Below are positions 7,583 to 15,317 of a stretch of 18,964 nucleotides of DNA, piece by piece; positions within the stretch are counted from its first letter, which is position 1; every line of letters begins with the position of its first letter. Source of the DNA: JBDLSY01 sp043777895 (lineage in GTDB: Bacteria; Pseudomonadota; Gammaproteobacteria; Burkholderiales; Burkholderiaceae_C); contig JAYWHD010000132.1 of assembly GCA_043777895.1 (NCBI GenBank), forward strand, positions 1-18,964, given 5' to 3'. The notes below the pieces were generated by a model. It saw only the letters and a list, made by a program, of their open reading frames with translations, did no database searches and was not told the origin of the DNA. Position numbers and translations under genes: made by a program.

Positions 7583-8206
7583 TTAACGAGAGTACAGTTC
7601 AACAATCATACTTTCGTTAATTTCTTGGGCAACATCTGTGCGGTCTGGGACTTGTTTAAATGTACCTTCTAATTTAACCGCGTCAATAGAAACCCAAATT
7701 GGGATGCCTGATTGTGCAGATAAAACTAATGCTTCAGCAATACGGGTTTGTTTCTTAGCTTTTTCACGAACAGAGATAACATCACCTGTTTTAATATGTA
7801 TAGAAGGGATATTAGCGGTTTGCCCATTTAAAGTGAACGCTTTATGGCTTACTAACTGACGCGCTTCAGCACGAGTAGAAGCAAAACCCATTCTATATAC
7901 TACATTATCAAACCGAGACTCTAATAAACTAATCAAATTTTCACCAGTATTGCCACGCTTTTTATCAGCAGCTTCAAAGTAGCGACGAAACTGTGATTCT
8001 AAGATACCATACATACGCTTGGCTTTTTGTTTTTCACGTAATTGCAAACCGTAGTCGCTAGTGCGAGCACCAGATGTTTTTCCGTGTTGCCCAGGTTTGG
8101 TCTCATGCTTACACTTTGAATCGTAAGAGCGACGAGAAGATTTCAGTGATAAGTCTACGCCTTCACGGCGTGATAATTTTAATTTTGGACCTAAATAACG
8201 TGCCAC
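7583..8206 (-). CDS. rpsD: 30S ribosomal protein S4
   Basis: S4 is a primary 16S rRNA-binding protein that starts small-subunit assembly and, in E. coli, represses the alpha operon. The start is GTG at 8206 (V/M-ARYLGPKLKLSRREG): GGAG lies 6 bases before it, and the result is 207 residues, the family norm. A TTG four codons upstream lies on that binding site and is rejected. Signatures include SKCKHETKPGQHGKTSGARTSDYG, LESRFDNVVYRMGF, STRAEARQLVSH (the S4 RNA-binding domain, about 95-160) and INESMIVELYSR at the C-terminus. There is no N-terminal zinc knuckle. A near-consensus promoter lies about 50 bases upstream, so S4, alpha and L17 may form a separate transcription unit. Confidence 0.98.
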   Translation of the reverse strand: MARYLGPKLKLSRREGVDLSLKSSRRSYDSKCKHETKPGQHGKTSGARTSDYGLQLREKQKAKRMYGILESQFRRYFEAADKKRGNTGENLISLLESRFDNVVYRMGFASTRAEARQLVSHKAFTLNGQTANIPSIHIKTGDVISVREKAKKQTRIAEALVLSAQSGIPIWVSIDAVKLEGTFKQVPDRTDVAQEINESMIVELYSR

Positions 8207-8261
8207 AATGGACTCCAATTGATGTTTAAACTTTGAACGCTACTAACAAAACATATGTTGT

Positions 8262-8291
8262 ATTATAAATATATGTTGTAGAAACTGTAAA
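8262..8291 (-). promoter_or_regulatory. Sigma-70 promoter upstream of rpsD
   Basis: The minus strand has TTTACA (8286-8291, one mismatch to TTGACA), an 18-base spacer and a perfect TATAAT (8262-8267). Transcription would start near 8255, about 50 bases before the GTG start of rpsD. It lies inside the alpha operon, in a spacer of 171 bp between rpsK and rpsD. Confidence 0.6.
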
Positions 8292-8322
8292 TAAACGTGC
8301 TAAACGGTGGTCTTATAGGGTA

Positions 8323-8345
8323 TTACAACAATATTGAGGTTGTAA
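8323..8345 (-). other. Hairpin in the rpsK-rpsD spacer
   Basis: A perfect 7-bp inverted repeat, TTACAAC (8323-8329) and GTTGTAA (8339-8345), encloses a 9-base loop. It lies 32 bases after the rpsK stop and just before the rpsD promoter. It lacks a T-run and has only two G/C pairs, so it may be a weak barrier or 3'-end stabiliser, not a clear terminator. Confidence 0.4.
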
Positions 8346-8377
8346 CAGGGAATTTTAATACTAGATTTTATTATTAA

Positions 8378-8779
8378 TTAAATACGGCGACGTTTTGGGG
8401 GACGGCAACCATTATGAGGCATAGGTGTTACATCAGTAATAGATGTGATACGAATACCTAATGCACTCATTGCACGAACAGCAGATTCACGACCAGGCCC
8501 AGGACCTTTTATTTCAACGTCTAGACTCTTAAGACCATACTCTAAAGCCAAACGACCCGCTTTTTCAGCAGCTACTTGCGCTGCGAACGGCGTTGATTTA
8601 CGTGAACCTTTAAAACCTGACCCACCAGCGGTTCCCCAAGACAATGCATTTCCTTGACGATCTGTAACAGTGACTATAGTATTATTAAAAGAGGCATGCA
8701 CATGAAGCACACCTTCAGACACCTGTTTTCTTACTTTGCGACGAGCACGTGCTGCCGCAGTTGCTTGCTGTTTAGCCAT
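8378..8779 (-). CDS. rpsK: 30S ribosomal protein S11
   Basis: S11 sits on the platform of the small subunit near the mRNA exit and E site. The 133 residues have a basic Ala/Arg-rich head, then VLHVHASFNNTIVTVTDRQGNALSW, TAGGSGFKGSRKSTPFAAQVAAE, and the tail DVTPMPHNGCRPPKRRRI, all diagnostic. The start matches the family's MAKQQ. It lies 29 bp after rpsM. Downstream, the usual close link to rpsD is stretched to 171 bp. Confidence 0.98.
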   Translation of the reverse strand: MAKQQATAAARARRKVRKQVSEGVLHVHASFNNTIVTVTDRQGNALSWGTAGGSGFKGSRKSTPFAAQVAAEKAGRLALEYGLKSLDVEIKGPGPGRESAVRAMSALGIRITSITDVTPMPHNGCRPPKRRRI

Positions 8780-8808
8780 GATTAATAACCTTGATTAAGT
8801 TCTATAGT

Positions 8809-9174
8809 TTATTTTTTTAGCGCGATACCACTTTTACGAGGTCCTTTTCGGGTGCGAGCATTAGTTCTAGTACGTTGACCGCGAACTGGAAGCCCTTTTT
8901 TATGCCGTTGACCACGATAACAACCTAGATCTATTAATCGTTTAATAGATAACTGCAACTCGCGGCGTAGGTCACCCTCAACGGTAATAGTAGTTAGTTG
9001 TTCGCGAACTTTTTCTAGTTCACTGTCTGTTAAATCTTTGATTTTTTTAGTGTTAGAGATACCTGTCGCATCACAAATTTTGCGTGCTGTTGGTTTACCT
9101 ATACCATAAATCGCTGTTAGACCAATCTCAGCATGCTGATGACCTGGAATATTTATACCTGCAATACGTGCCAT
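8809..9174 (-). CDS. rpsM: 30S ribosomal protein S13
   Basis: S13 lies in the head of the small subunit and bridges to L5 and the P-site tRNA. The 121 residues begin MARIAGINIPGHQHAEIGLTAIYGIG, with the helix-hairpin-helix region up to about residue 60. RRELQLSIKRLIDLGCYRGQRHKKGLPVRGQRT follows, then a basic C-terminal tail, KGPRKSGIALKK, that reaches the P site. Length is normal. It follows rpmJ by 25 bp; this short leader leaves little room for an E. coli-like S4-binding pseudoknot. Confidence 0.98.
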   Translation of the reverse strand: MARIAGINIPGHQHAEIGLTAIYGIGKPTARKICDATGISNTKKIKDLTDSELEKVREQLTTITVEGDLRRELQLSIKRLIDLGCYRGQRHKKGLPVRGQRTRTNARTRKGPRKSGIALKK

Positions 9175-9199
9175 GTTGTGTCCTGTATGGTTCGTCTAA

Positions 9200-9313
9200 T
9201 TAACCTTGACGCTGCTTATGTCTCGGATCTGTGCAAATTATACGCACAACTCCGTGACGCTTAATTACTTTGCAGTTGCGGCAAATCCGCTTTACTGAAG
9301 CCATTACTTTCAT
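9200..9313 (-). CDS. rpmJ: 50S ribosomal protein L36
   Basis: L36 is the smallest large-subunit protein, a zinc ribbon that stabilises 23S rRNA. The 37 codons read MKVMASVKRICRNCK, then VIKRHGVVRIICTDPRHKQRQG. The zinc ligands are C11, C14, C27 and H32, so this is the zinc-binding (C+) form. AGGAAA lies 6 bases before the ATG. The gene is 13 bp after infA and 25 bp before rpsM. Confidence 0.97.
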   Translation of the reverse strand: MKVMASVKRICRNCKVIKRHGVVRIICTDPRHKQRQG

Positions 9314-9326
9314 ATTTTTTCCTAAT

Positions 9327-9545
9327 CTATTTAGCTCTAAATACAATACGTGCCCTAGTTAAATCATAGGGTGTAAGCTCTACTGTTACTTTATCACCAG
9401 GTAAAATTTTAATATAATTCATACGCATTTTACCTGAAATATGTCCCAGAACGGTATGCCCATTTTCTAATTTCACACGAAATGTAGCATTGGGCAAATT
9501 TTCTAAAATCTCACCTGCCATCTGTATAAAATCATCTTTTGGCAT
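9327..9545 (-). CDS. infA: Translation initiation factor IF-1
   Basis: IF-1 binds the 30S A site and stimulates IF-2 and IF-3 during initiation. The 72 residues form one S1-like OB fold: FIQMAGEILENLPNATFRVKLENGHTVLGHISGKMR, then NYIKILPGDKVTVELTPYDLTRARIVFR, with 72 residues being the family norm. infA between secY and rpmJ is typical of betaproteobacteria; in E. coli infA lies elsewhere. The spacer to secY is 137 bp and has a direct repeat (TATTATTACT at 9619-9628 and 9634-9643). No strong ribosome-binding site is visible. The start MPKDD departs slightly from the family's usual MAKED. Confidence 0.97.
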   Translation of the reverse strand: MPKDDFIQMAGEILENLPNATFRVKLENGHTVLGHISGKMRMNYIKILPGDKVTVELTPYDLTRARIVFRAK

Positions 9546-9682
9546 ATTTAATAGTCTTTTTTGTTTAACGGTTTTAGGTTGACAGCCAAATATTTTTAAT
9601 TTTTAGTTGGTTAATTAGTATTATTACTGACGATATTATTACTACGTTTTTTAGTATAAATCTTCAATTTTTAAAACTAATT

Positions 9683-10987
9683 CTATGGCTTAAAATTGTA
9701 TTTTTTTAGCTGTGGCTCATATTGTTGATTTAAAATAAAGTTTTGTATTTGAGCCCAAAAATCCATTGCAACTACTACAATAATCAGAAGAGAAGTGCCA
9801 CCAAAGTAAAAGGGGACTTTCAATTTGACGCTTAGCAAGTCTGGTATTAAACAAACTAACACTAGATACAAAGAACCTGCCAAAGTTAAACGAACGAGGA
9901 CTTTATCCATATAGTTTGCTGTGTTATCTCCAGGGCGAATTCCAGGAATAAAAGCACCGCTACGCTTTAAATTATCTGCAACTTCTTTACTGTTATGAAT
10001 AAGTGCTGTATAGAAAAAGCAAAAAAATACAATCATGATAGCATAAAGAAACATATACAAAGGCTCACCGTGCCTTAAGGCATTAGCAATATCTTTCAGC
10101 CATCTTAAATTCTCATTAGCACCAAAAAAGTCAGCAATAGTTGCGGGAAATAAAATTATTGATGAAGCAAATATTGGAGGGATAACACCTGCAATATTTA
10201 ACTTAAATGGTAGATGAGAAGATTGTCCACCATAAATTTTATTTCCTACTTGGCGCTTGGCATAATTTATGGTTATTTTTCTTTGAGCGCGTTCCATTAA
10301 TACAACAAATGCGGTTACACCGACTATCAAAAACAGTAAAAGAATCGAAACTATGGGTAATAACGAACCAGAACTAATCATTTTTACAGTACTGCTCACC
10401 GCTGTAGGCAGCCCAGCAACAATTCCAGAAAAAATTATAATTGATATACCATTACCTAAACCACGTTCAGTTATTTGTTCGCCTAACCACATCAAAAACA
10501 TAGTACCAGTCATTAGTGTAAGGATTGTAACCACTTTAAACCAAATACCTAACACAATCACTAATCCTGGTTGGGATTCCAAGAATACTGCTATACCAAA
10601 AGCTTGAAATGTACCTAAAATCAAGGTCAGATAGCGTGTATACTGCGTCATTTTCTTTTTACCAGACTCGCCTTCTTTTTTAATATCCTCTAGTGCTGGA
10701 ATAATTGCACTTGATAGCTGCATGATAATTGAGGCAGATATATACGGTGTAATACCCAATGCAAATATACTAAAACGAGATAAAGCACCCCCAGAGAACA
10801 TATTAAATAAATCTAATATTCCACCTTTATTTTGATTAAATAGCTGCTCTAATTGGCTAGGATCAATTCCTGGAACTGGAATATGCGTTCCTAAGCGATA
10901 GACGATTAAAGCAAACAACAAGAACCACAAACGAGACTTTAGCTCTGCAAAACGATCTGTTTTAGTAGTATTCACGGTATTTTTCAC
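9683..10987 (-). CDS. secY: Protein translocase subunit SecY
   Basis: SecY forms the membrane channel of the Sec translocon with SecE and SecG, and binds SecA or the ribosome. The chosen start is GTG at 10987, seven bases after the rplO stop, giving 434 residues that begin (M)KNTVNTTKTDRFAELKSRLWF; this matches the usual 15-20 residue lead before the first helix. An in-frame extension to 11062 would overlap rplO by about 68 bases and has no counterpart. Ten hydrophobic helices are seen. Signatures include HIPVPGIDPSQL (plug region), FALGITPYISASIIMQL, and GEQITERGLGNGISIIIF, the long cytosolic loop after helix 6. The C-terminus is QYEPQLKKYNFKP. The gene lies in its usual place at the end of the spc group. 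Confidence 0.97.
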   Translation of the reverse strand: MKNTVNTTKTDRFAELKSRLWFLLFALIVYRLGTHIPVPGIDPSQLEQLFNQNKGGILDLFNMFSGGALSRFSIFALGITPYISASIIMQLSSAIIPALEDIKKEGESGKKKMTQYTRYLTLILGTFQAFGIAVFLESQPGLVIVLGIWFKVVTILTLMTGTMFLMWLGEQITERGLGNGISIIIFSGIVAGLPTAVSSTVKMISSGSLLPIVSILLLFLIVGVTAFVVLMERAQRKITINYAKRQVGNKIYGGQSSHLPFKLNIAGVIPPIFASSIILFPATIADFFGANENLRWLKDIANALRHGEPLYMFLYAIMIVFFCFFYTALIHNSKEVADNLKRSGAFIPGIRPGDNTANYMDKVLVRLTLAGSLYLVLVCLIPDLLSVKLKVPFYFGGTSLLIIVVVAMDFWAQIQNFILNQQYEPQLKKYNFKP

Positions 10988-10994
10988 AGTAATA

Positions 10995-11426
10995 TTAGCT
11001 TTCCACCTTACCACCAGCTGTTTCAATGGCAACTTTAGCGCCAGCCGTAGCACGGATACCACGCAAGATTAAAGCGCTACTGATTATTCCTGTGTTGACT
11101 ACTTTAACGTGTCTAATTAATTGGCTTACTAAACCACTTGACTTTAAGATAGATAAATCAACAACACCATCAAACTGTGACAAGTCATTTAAGTTAATTT
11201 CACCAACGAACCGTGCAGTTAGTGAGGTAAAACCACGCTTAGGTAAACGTCTTTGCAAAGGCATTTGACCGCCCTCAAACCCGACCTTATGAAATCCGCC
11301 AGCGCGAGATTTCTGACCCTTATGACCACGACCAGCAGTTTTACCTAAACCAGAACCGATACCTCGTCCAACACGACGACGATCTTTTTTTGAACCTTCT
11401 GCAGGTTGAATCGTATTAAGTTTCAT
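10995..11426 (-). CDS. rplO: 50S ribosomal protein L15
   Basis: L15 is a late-assembly large-subunit protein that threads through 23S rRNA. The 143 residues start MKLNTIQPAEGSKKDRRRVGRG, followed by the Gly/Arg/Lys-rich loop SGLGKTAGRGHKGQKSRAGG and KRGFTS. The C-terminal L15 signature ends GAKVAIETAGGKVE. A strong AGGAG lies 5 bases before the ATG. It is followed closely by secY (7 bp), as in most bacteria. The gap to rpmD upstream is 129 bp, wider than normal. Confidence 0.98.
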   Translation of the reverse strand: MKLNTIQPAEGSKKDRRRVGRGIGSGLGKTAGRGHKGQKSRAGGFHKVGFEGGQMPLQRRLPKRGFTSLTARFVGEINLNDLSQFDGVVDLSILKSSGLVSQLIRHVKVVNTGIISSALILRGIRATAGAKVAIETAGGKVES

Positions 11427-11555
11427 GCCACTCCTATATTTAAAGTATTAAGTTTAGCTTTAGTATGAATATATAACGGTATTATTATTGAGTTGGATTA
11501 ATAACTTTTAATACTATTTTTACTAAAGAAATTTAATAGCGAACAGTACTAGTTA

Positions 11556-11738
11556 CTAAGCTTGAACTTGAACTAGATAGCTAATTTTATTAATCATACC
11601 ACGCACTTGAACAGTATCAATTAAGATAGAAGTACTATTCATTTTTCTTAAACCTAGACCTCGCACTGTAGCACGATGATCAATTTTACAGCCGATGGGT
11701 GAGCGGATTAATTTTACAATAAGTGTTTTTTGAGACAT
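11556..11738 (-). CDS. rpmD: 50S ribosomal protein L30
   Basis: L30 is a small peripheral large-subunit protein. The 60 residues show KTLIVKLIRSPIGCKIDHRATVRGLGLRKMNS, the L30 signature with the R-S-x-I-G and T-V-R-G-L-G-L-R-K blocks. The start MSQKT matches the family length (58-62). It follows rpsE by four bases, which suggests translational coupling. Confidence 0.96.
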   Translation of the reverse strand: MSQKTLIVKLIRSPIGCKIDHRATVRGLGLRKMNSTSILIDTVQVRGMINKISYLVQVQA

Positions 11739-11742
11739 AGTT

Positions 11743-12264
11743 TTAACCTAAAATATCATGTACTGTTTTACCACGTTTAGCGGCGATATCAGCGGGTGTA
11801 TGTAAACTGGCTAGACCAGATAAAGTGGCACGAACCATATTATATGGATTACTAGTCCCAATGCTTTTTGCTACCACATTACGAACACCCACTACATCAA
11901 ATACAGCACGCATTGGACCACCAGCAATGACACCCGTACCTTCTGGTGCAGGAGACAACATAACTTTCGCTGCACCATGACGACCAATAACTGTATGGTG
12001 TAGAGTACCATTTTTTAGAGGTACTTTAAACATATTACGACGAGCCTCTTCCATTGCTTTTTGAACTGCAACAGGAACTTCTTTCGCTTTACCTTTACCC
12101 ATACCAATAGTTCCGTTACCATCACCAACTACAGTTAAAGCAGCAAAACCCATTACGCGACCGCCTTTGACTGTCTTTGATACGCGATTAACAGCGATCA
12201 TTTTTTCTTTTAAGCCATCACCTTGATCTTCGGCCGCTGTCGCTTTTGAATTTATTTTAGACAT
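11743..12264 (-). CDS. rpsE: 30S ribosomal protein S5
   Basis: S5 shapes the mRNA entry channel and affects decoding fidelity. The 173-residue length is typical. An N-terminal dsRNA-binding-like domain has VNRVSKTVKGGRVMGFAAL and VVGDGNGTIGMGKGKAKEVP (about 24-66). The C-terminal domain has LSPAPEGTGVIAGGPMRAVF and GVRNVVAKSIGTSNPYN. The loop around KTVKGGRVM corresponds to the region of spectinomycin-resistance changes in E. coli and looks wild-type. It lies 21 bp after rplR and 4 bp before rpmD. Confidence 0.98.
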   Translation of the reverse strand: MSKINSKATAAEDQGDGLKEKMIAVNRVSKTVKGGRVMGFAALTVVGDGNGTIGMGKGKAKEVPVAVQKAMEEARRNMFKVPLKNGTLHHTVIGRHGAAKVMLSPAPEGTGVIAGGPMRAVFDVVGVRNVVAKSIGTSNPYNMVRATLSGLASLHTPADIAAKRGKTVHDILG

Positions 12265-12285
12265 TAATTCACCTGTTAATACTGC

Positions 12286-12645
12286 TTAAAATTGTAAACC
12301 CGATTCACGCGCAGCTTCAGCTAACGCTTGAATACGGCCATGATAGCGAAAACCACCGCGATCAAATGCAACCTTGCTAATTCCAGCTGCCTTGGCACGC
12401 TCAGCGACTACTTTTCCAACCACACTGGCAGCGGCTTTATTAGAGCCATTTCCTGTCAATACAGCCTTAACACTAGCATCAAGCGTAGAAGCAGCTACCA
12501 AAGCTTTTGAACCATCTGCTGAAAATACCGTAGCATAAATATGCGTATTAGTACGGTGAACAGAAAGCCGATTAACTGACAAATCTAGAATGTGCAATCG
12601 GGTTTTTTTAGCACGACGTAAGCGTGCAGAGTTTTTATTAATCAT
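12286..12645 (-). CDS. rplR: 50S ribosomal protein L18
   Basis: L18 binds 5S rRNA together with L5 and L25 in the central protuberance. The 119 residues have the basic head NKNSARLRRAKKTRLHI, then RLSVHRTNTHIYATVFSADG, AASVVGKVVAERAKAAGISKVAFDRGGFRYHGR and IQALAEAARESGLQF, all diagnostic. The F-D-R-G-G-F-x-Y-H-G-R segment is the family signature. Spacing to rplF is 14 bp. Confidence 0.98.
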   Translation of the reverse strand: MINKNSARLRRAKKTRLHILDLSVNRLSVHRTNTHIYATVFSADGSKALVAASTLDASVKAVLTGNGSNKAAASVVGKVVAERAKAAGISKVAFDRGGFRYHGRIQALAEAARESGLQF

Positions 12646-12659
12646 TTAATTACCCGTAC

Positions 12660-13184
12660 TTATTTTTTCTTGGTTTCTTTGATGACTACCACTTCATCAG
12701 CATAACGAACACCCTTACCTTTATAGGGTTCTGGTGGTCTATAAGACCTAATCTCAGCTGCAACTTGACCAACGCGTTGTTTATCAGCACCTTTGATTAA
12801 AATTTCTGTTGCCGTCGGTGTTTCAACTTTTATACCTGCAGGCATAGAGTGAACCACAGGATGGGAAAATCCTAGAGCAAGATTTATTTTATCGCCTTGA
12901 GCTTGAGCTTTATAACCAACACCAATCAAAGTAAGTTTCTTTTCAAAACCCTTCGTCACACCTATGACCATATTATTAATCAAAGCACGTAAAGTACCCG
13001 ACATCGGGCTTGCTTGAGTAACTAGAGGTTCAAAAGTAACTTGGCTTGAATCAATAGAAACCTTAACGTTTTTATCAATTACTTGAGAAAGAGAGCCATT
13101 GACCCCTTTAATGGTAATAATACCTGCCTCGATACTGGCTGTGGCAGCACCTAGAATAACTGGATTTTTTGCGACACGTGACAT
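12660..13184 (-). CDS. rplF: 50S ribosomal protein L6
   Basis: L6 lies near the factor-binding site of the large subunit. The 174 residues form two related beta/alpha domains. The N-terminal one is MSRVAKNPVILGA to about residue 80; the second includes LTLIGVGYKAQAQGDKINLALGFSHPV. The C-terminal signature RPPEPYKGKGVRY is at 149-161. Length is close to the usual 176-177. AGGAG is just upstream of the ATG, in the 10-bp space after rpsH. Confidence 0.98.
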   Translation of the reverse strand: MSRVAKNPVILGAATASIEAGIITIKGVNGSLSQVIDKNVKVSIDSSQVTFEPLVTQASPMSGTLRALINNMVIGVTKGFEKKLTLIGVGYKAQAQGDKINLALGFSHPVVHSMPAGIKVETPTATEILIKGADKQRVGQVAAEIRSYRPPEPYKGKGVRYADEVVVIKETKKK

Positions 13185-13194
13185 ACACTCTCCT

Positions 13195-13590
13195 TTATGC
13201 TACGTAGCAAATAACTTCACCACCCACACCTTGAGTGCGAGCATGACGATCCGCCATTACACCACGGGGTGTGGATACAATAGCAATACCTAAACCATTC
13301 ATGACGGTCGGAATTTCATTTTTACCCTTGTATATACGCAAACCAGGCTTACTGATACGTTCTAAGCGTTCAATAACTGCTTTGCCAGCGTAATATTTTA
13401 GAGAAATAGTTAAACTAGCTTTTCCAGAGTCATGTTCAATGCTATAAGCATCTATATAACCCTCATCTTGCAATACTTTAGCTATTGCTATCTTCAGTGT
13501 AGAAGACGGCATACCGACAGTTTTTTTCTTGACTTGCTGTGCATTACGAATGCGAGTCAACATGTCTGCGATTGGATCGCTCATACTCAT
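13195..13590 (-). CDS. rpsH: 30S ribosomal protein S8
   Basis: S8 is a primary 16S rRNA binder and, in E. coli, the translational repressor of the spc operon, acting near the rplE start. The 131 residues begin MSMSDPIADMLTRIRNAQ, as in the family. The C-terminal signature GIAIVSTPRGVMADRHA is intact. I could not recognise a copy of the S8-binding helix near rplX/rplE by eye, so whether the feedback is kept is open. It lies 35 bp after rpsN. Confidence 0.98.
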   Translation of the reverse strand: MSMSDPIADMLTRIRNAQQVKKKTVGMPSSTLKIAIAKVLQDEGYIDAYSIEHDSGKASLTISLKYYAGKAVIERLERISKPGLRIYKGKNEIPTVMNGLGIAIVSTPRGVMADRHARTQGVGGEVICYVA

Positions 13591-13625
13591 TTTGTACGTC
13601 CCTATATCTTTGTTGAGCTGCTTAA

Positions 13626-13931
13626 TTACCAGCTTGCTTTAGTCATGCCTGGAACTTCCCCACGCATTGCCATTTCACGCAATTTGATTCGACTCAAACC
13701 AAATTTTCTAAATACACCACGCGGACGACCTGTAACAGCACAGCGACGACGCTGACGGGTTACATTTGAATTGCGGGGCAGACTTTGTAAAGCAACGCGA
13801 GCAGCATAGCGCTCTTCTTCACTTTTACTATTATCTGCAACTATAGCCTGTAGTAGTATACGCTTTGGGGCAAATTTTTCTGCTAACGATATACGTTTAA
13901 TCTCACGATTGATCATGGATAGTTTTGCCAT
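13626..13931 (-). CDS. rpsN: 30S ribosomal protein S14
   Basis: S14 binds in the head of the small subunit. The start is ATG at 13931 (MAKLSMINREIKR), with GAGG 5 bases upstream, giving 101 residues, the long form. An in-frame extension to 14003 overlaps rplE and is rejected. The protein has LPRNSNVTRQRRRCAVTGRPRG, GVFRKFGLSRIKLREMA and a C-terminal MTKASW. It lacks the CxxC zinc pairs of the short form, as is normal for the 101-residue proteobacterial type. It starts 7 bases after rplE ends. Confidence 0.98.
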   Translation of the reverse strand: MAKLSMINREIKRISLAEKFAPKRILLQAIVADNSKSEEERYAARVALQSLPRNSNVTRQRRRCAVTGRPRGVFRKFGLSRIKLREMAMRGEVPGMTKASW

Positions 13932-13938
13932 GGTCGCC

Positions 13939-14478
13939 TCAATTCTTAAATGGAAAATGGAACGCAGACAGCAATGCTTTACATTCGGCATCTGTTTTTG
14001 CACTAGTTGTGATTGATACGTTTAATCCACGAATAGCATCAATTTTGTCGTATTCTATCTCTGGAAAAATAATCTGTTCTTTGATACCCATATTATAGTT
14101 ACCACGGCCATCAAAGGCTCTACCGGATACACCACGGAAATCACGCACACGCGGGAGGGACAAAGTCACTAATCTATCTAAAAACTCGTACATTACCTGC
14201 CCTCTTAGGGTAACCATACAACCAATTGGATACCCTTCACGAATTTTGAAACCCGCAATAGCTTTTTTAGCTTTAGTGACAACAGGCTTTTGTCCAGCAA
14301 TTTTTGTTAAATCGGACACAGCAGCGTCTATGATTTTTTTATCATTTACTGCTTCTGATAAACCCATGTTTAGGGTTATTTTTTGTAACCTAGGCACTTC
14401 CATACTAGAGCCATAGTTAAACTGACCCATCATGGACGGCACTATTGTTGCAACATAGTGATCATAAAAACGAGACAT
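13939..14478 (-). CDS. rplE: 50S ribosomal protein L5
   Basis: L5 binds 5S rRNA and contacts S13 and the P-site tRNA through the central protuberance. The 179 residues match the family length: RLQKITLNMGLSEAVNDKK, ITKAKKAIAGFKIREGYPIG-like block (here VVTKAKKAIAGF), VTLRGQVMYEFLDRLV, LPRVRDFRGVSGRAFDGRGNY and IFPEIEYDKID. Its ATG overlaps the rplX stop codon by one base (TAATG), so translation is likely coupled. In E. coli S8 represses here, in a spacer of about 14 bp; that spacer is absent. Confidence 0.98.
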   Translation of the reverse strand: MSRFYDHYVATIVPSMMGQFNYGSSMEVPRLQKITLNMGLSEAVNDKKIIDAAVSDLTKIAGQKPVVTKAKKAIAGFKIREGYPIGCMVTLRGQVMYEFLDRLVTLSLPRVRDFRGVSGRAFDGRGNYNMGIKEQIIFPEIEYDKIDAIRGLNVSITTSAKTDAECKALLSAFHFPFKN

Positions 14479-14798
14479 TATTGGACTCCGATTTCTTGGC
14501 CAGAAGAACGATAAATACGAACTTTACTGCCGTCATCATTTAATTGAATACCAATGCGATCAGCTTTTCCTGAAAACGCATTATAAATAGCTATATTTGA
14601 CTGCTGGATCGGCATTGATTTTAAAACAATACCTCCTAAATCATTAGCTGCTGGATTAGGCTTTTGATGTTTTTTAACTTGATTAACATTGCCTACTAAG
14701 AGTAAATTTTCATTGATACGCGCAGTGATGACACCACGCTTACCTTTGTCTTTCCCAGCAATTACAATAACTTCATCACCTTTACGTAACTTATTCAT
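14478..14798 (-). CDS. rplX: 50S ribosomal protein L24
   Basis: L24 is an assembly-initiator protein of the large subunit and lies by the exit tunnel. The 106 residues begin with the KOW motif LRKGDEVIVIAGKDKGKRGVI (about 3-24). VGNVNQVKKHQKPNP and GGIVLKSMPIQQSNIAIYN follow, and the protein ends with RIYRSSGQEIGVQ. The length is normal. It lies 11 bp after rplN and overlaps rplE by one base. Confidence 0.98.
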   Translation of the reverse strand: MNKLRKGDEVIVIAGKDKGKRGVITARINENLLLVGNVNQVKKHQKPNPAANDLGGIVLKSMPIQQSNIAIYNAFSGKADRIGIQLNDDGSKVRIYRSSGQEIGVQ

Positions 14799-14809
14799 TA
14801 CTCGTACCT

Positions 14810-15178
14810 TTAAATAACTTCTGGAGCTAAAGAAACAATTTTCATAAAACGCTCTGTGCGCAACTCACGGGTCACAGGACCAAAAATTCGTGTACCAATC
14901 GGCTCAAGCTTGGCATTTAGTAAAACTGCAGCGTTACCATCAAATTTAACTAAAGAACCATCGGGGCGACGCACACCTTTTGCCGTACGAACAACAACAG
15001 CACTGTACACATCACCTTTTTTGACACGACCACGTGGTGCAGCATCTTTAATAGTAACCTTAATAATATCTCCTACAGATGCATAACGACGCTTTGAACC
15101 ACCCAGCACTTTAATGCACAAAATTTCTCGTGCACCAGTATTATCCGCAACTTGCAACCTTGATTCTGTTTGTATCAT
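14810..15178 (-). CDS. rplN: 50S ribosomal protein L14
   Basis: L14 forms inter-subunit bridges with 16S rRNA. The start is ATG at 15178 (MIQTESRLQVADNTGARE), giving 122 residues, the family standard. An in-frame extension to 15271 is not L14-like. The signature region GDIIKVTIKDAAPRG, then VKKGDVYSAVVVRTAKG, is intact, followed by NAKLEPIGTRIFGPVTREL. This is the first gene of the spc operon. A strong promoter lies upstream with a leader of about 130 bases. There is no rpsQ before it: the next gene upstream is yaaA. The ribosome-binding site is weak (TTGGAA, 8 or more bases before the ATG). Confidence 0.98.
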   Translation of the reverse strand: MIQTESRLQVADNTGAREILCIKVLGGSKRRYASVGDIIKVTIKDAAPRGRVKKGDVYSAVVVRTAKGVRRPDGSLVKFDGNAAVLLNAKLEPIGTRIFGPVTRELRTERFMKIVSLAPEVI

Positions 15179-15198
15179 TTTTTTATTTCCAACTATCC

Positions 15199-15213
15199 GC
15201 AACACTGTGTTGC
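15199..15213 (-). other. Palindrome in the rplN leader
   Basis: GCAACAC-T-GTGTTGC is a perfect 15-base inverted repeat ending 21 bases upstream of the rplN ATG. As RNA it would form a compact 5-6 bp hairpin close to the weak ribosome-binding site. It could affect initiation or mRNA stability; no protein ligand is known from the sequence. Confidence 0.45.
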
Positions 15214-15317
15214 AAAGTTTTGGACCCTTACGGAAAAGACAATCTAAGACCGCTTCACTTAAGCTTATCAAGTTAATATTAACTATTGATTGAGCTGTAA
15301 GATTAGCAAAGAATATA

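Noticed and set aside
9546..9682. Promoter in the secY-infA spacer
   Set aside because: TTGAAG is seen, but no -10 better than chance in such A/T-rich DNA lies at a proper distance.
13932..14003. N-terminal extension of S14 by 24 residues
   Set aside because: It overlaps rplE, has no family counterpart, and a good GAGG precedes the internal MAKLSMINR start.
15179..15271. N-terminal extension of L14, or a leader peptide, in the rplN 5' region
   Set aside because: The 31 extra residues do not resemble L14 or S17, and L14 is 122 residues from ATG 15178. The stretch fits a non-coding leader downstream of the promoter.
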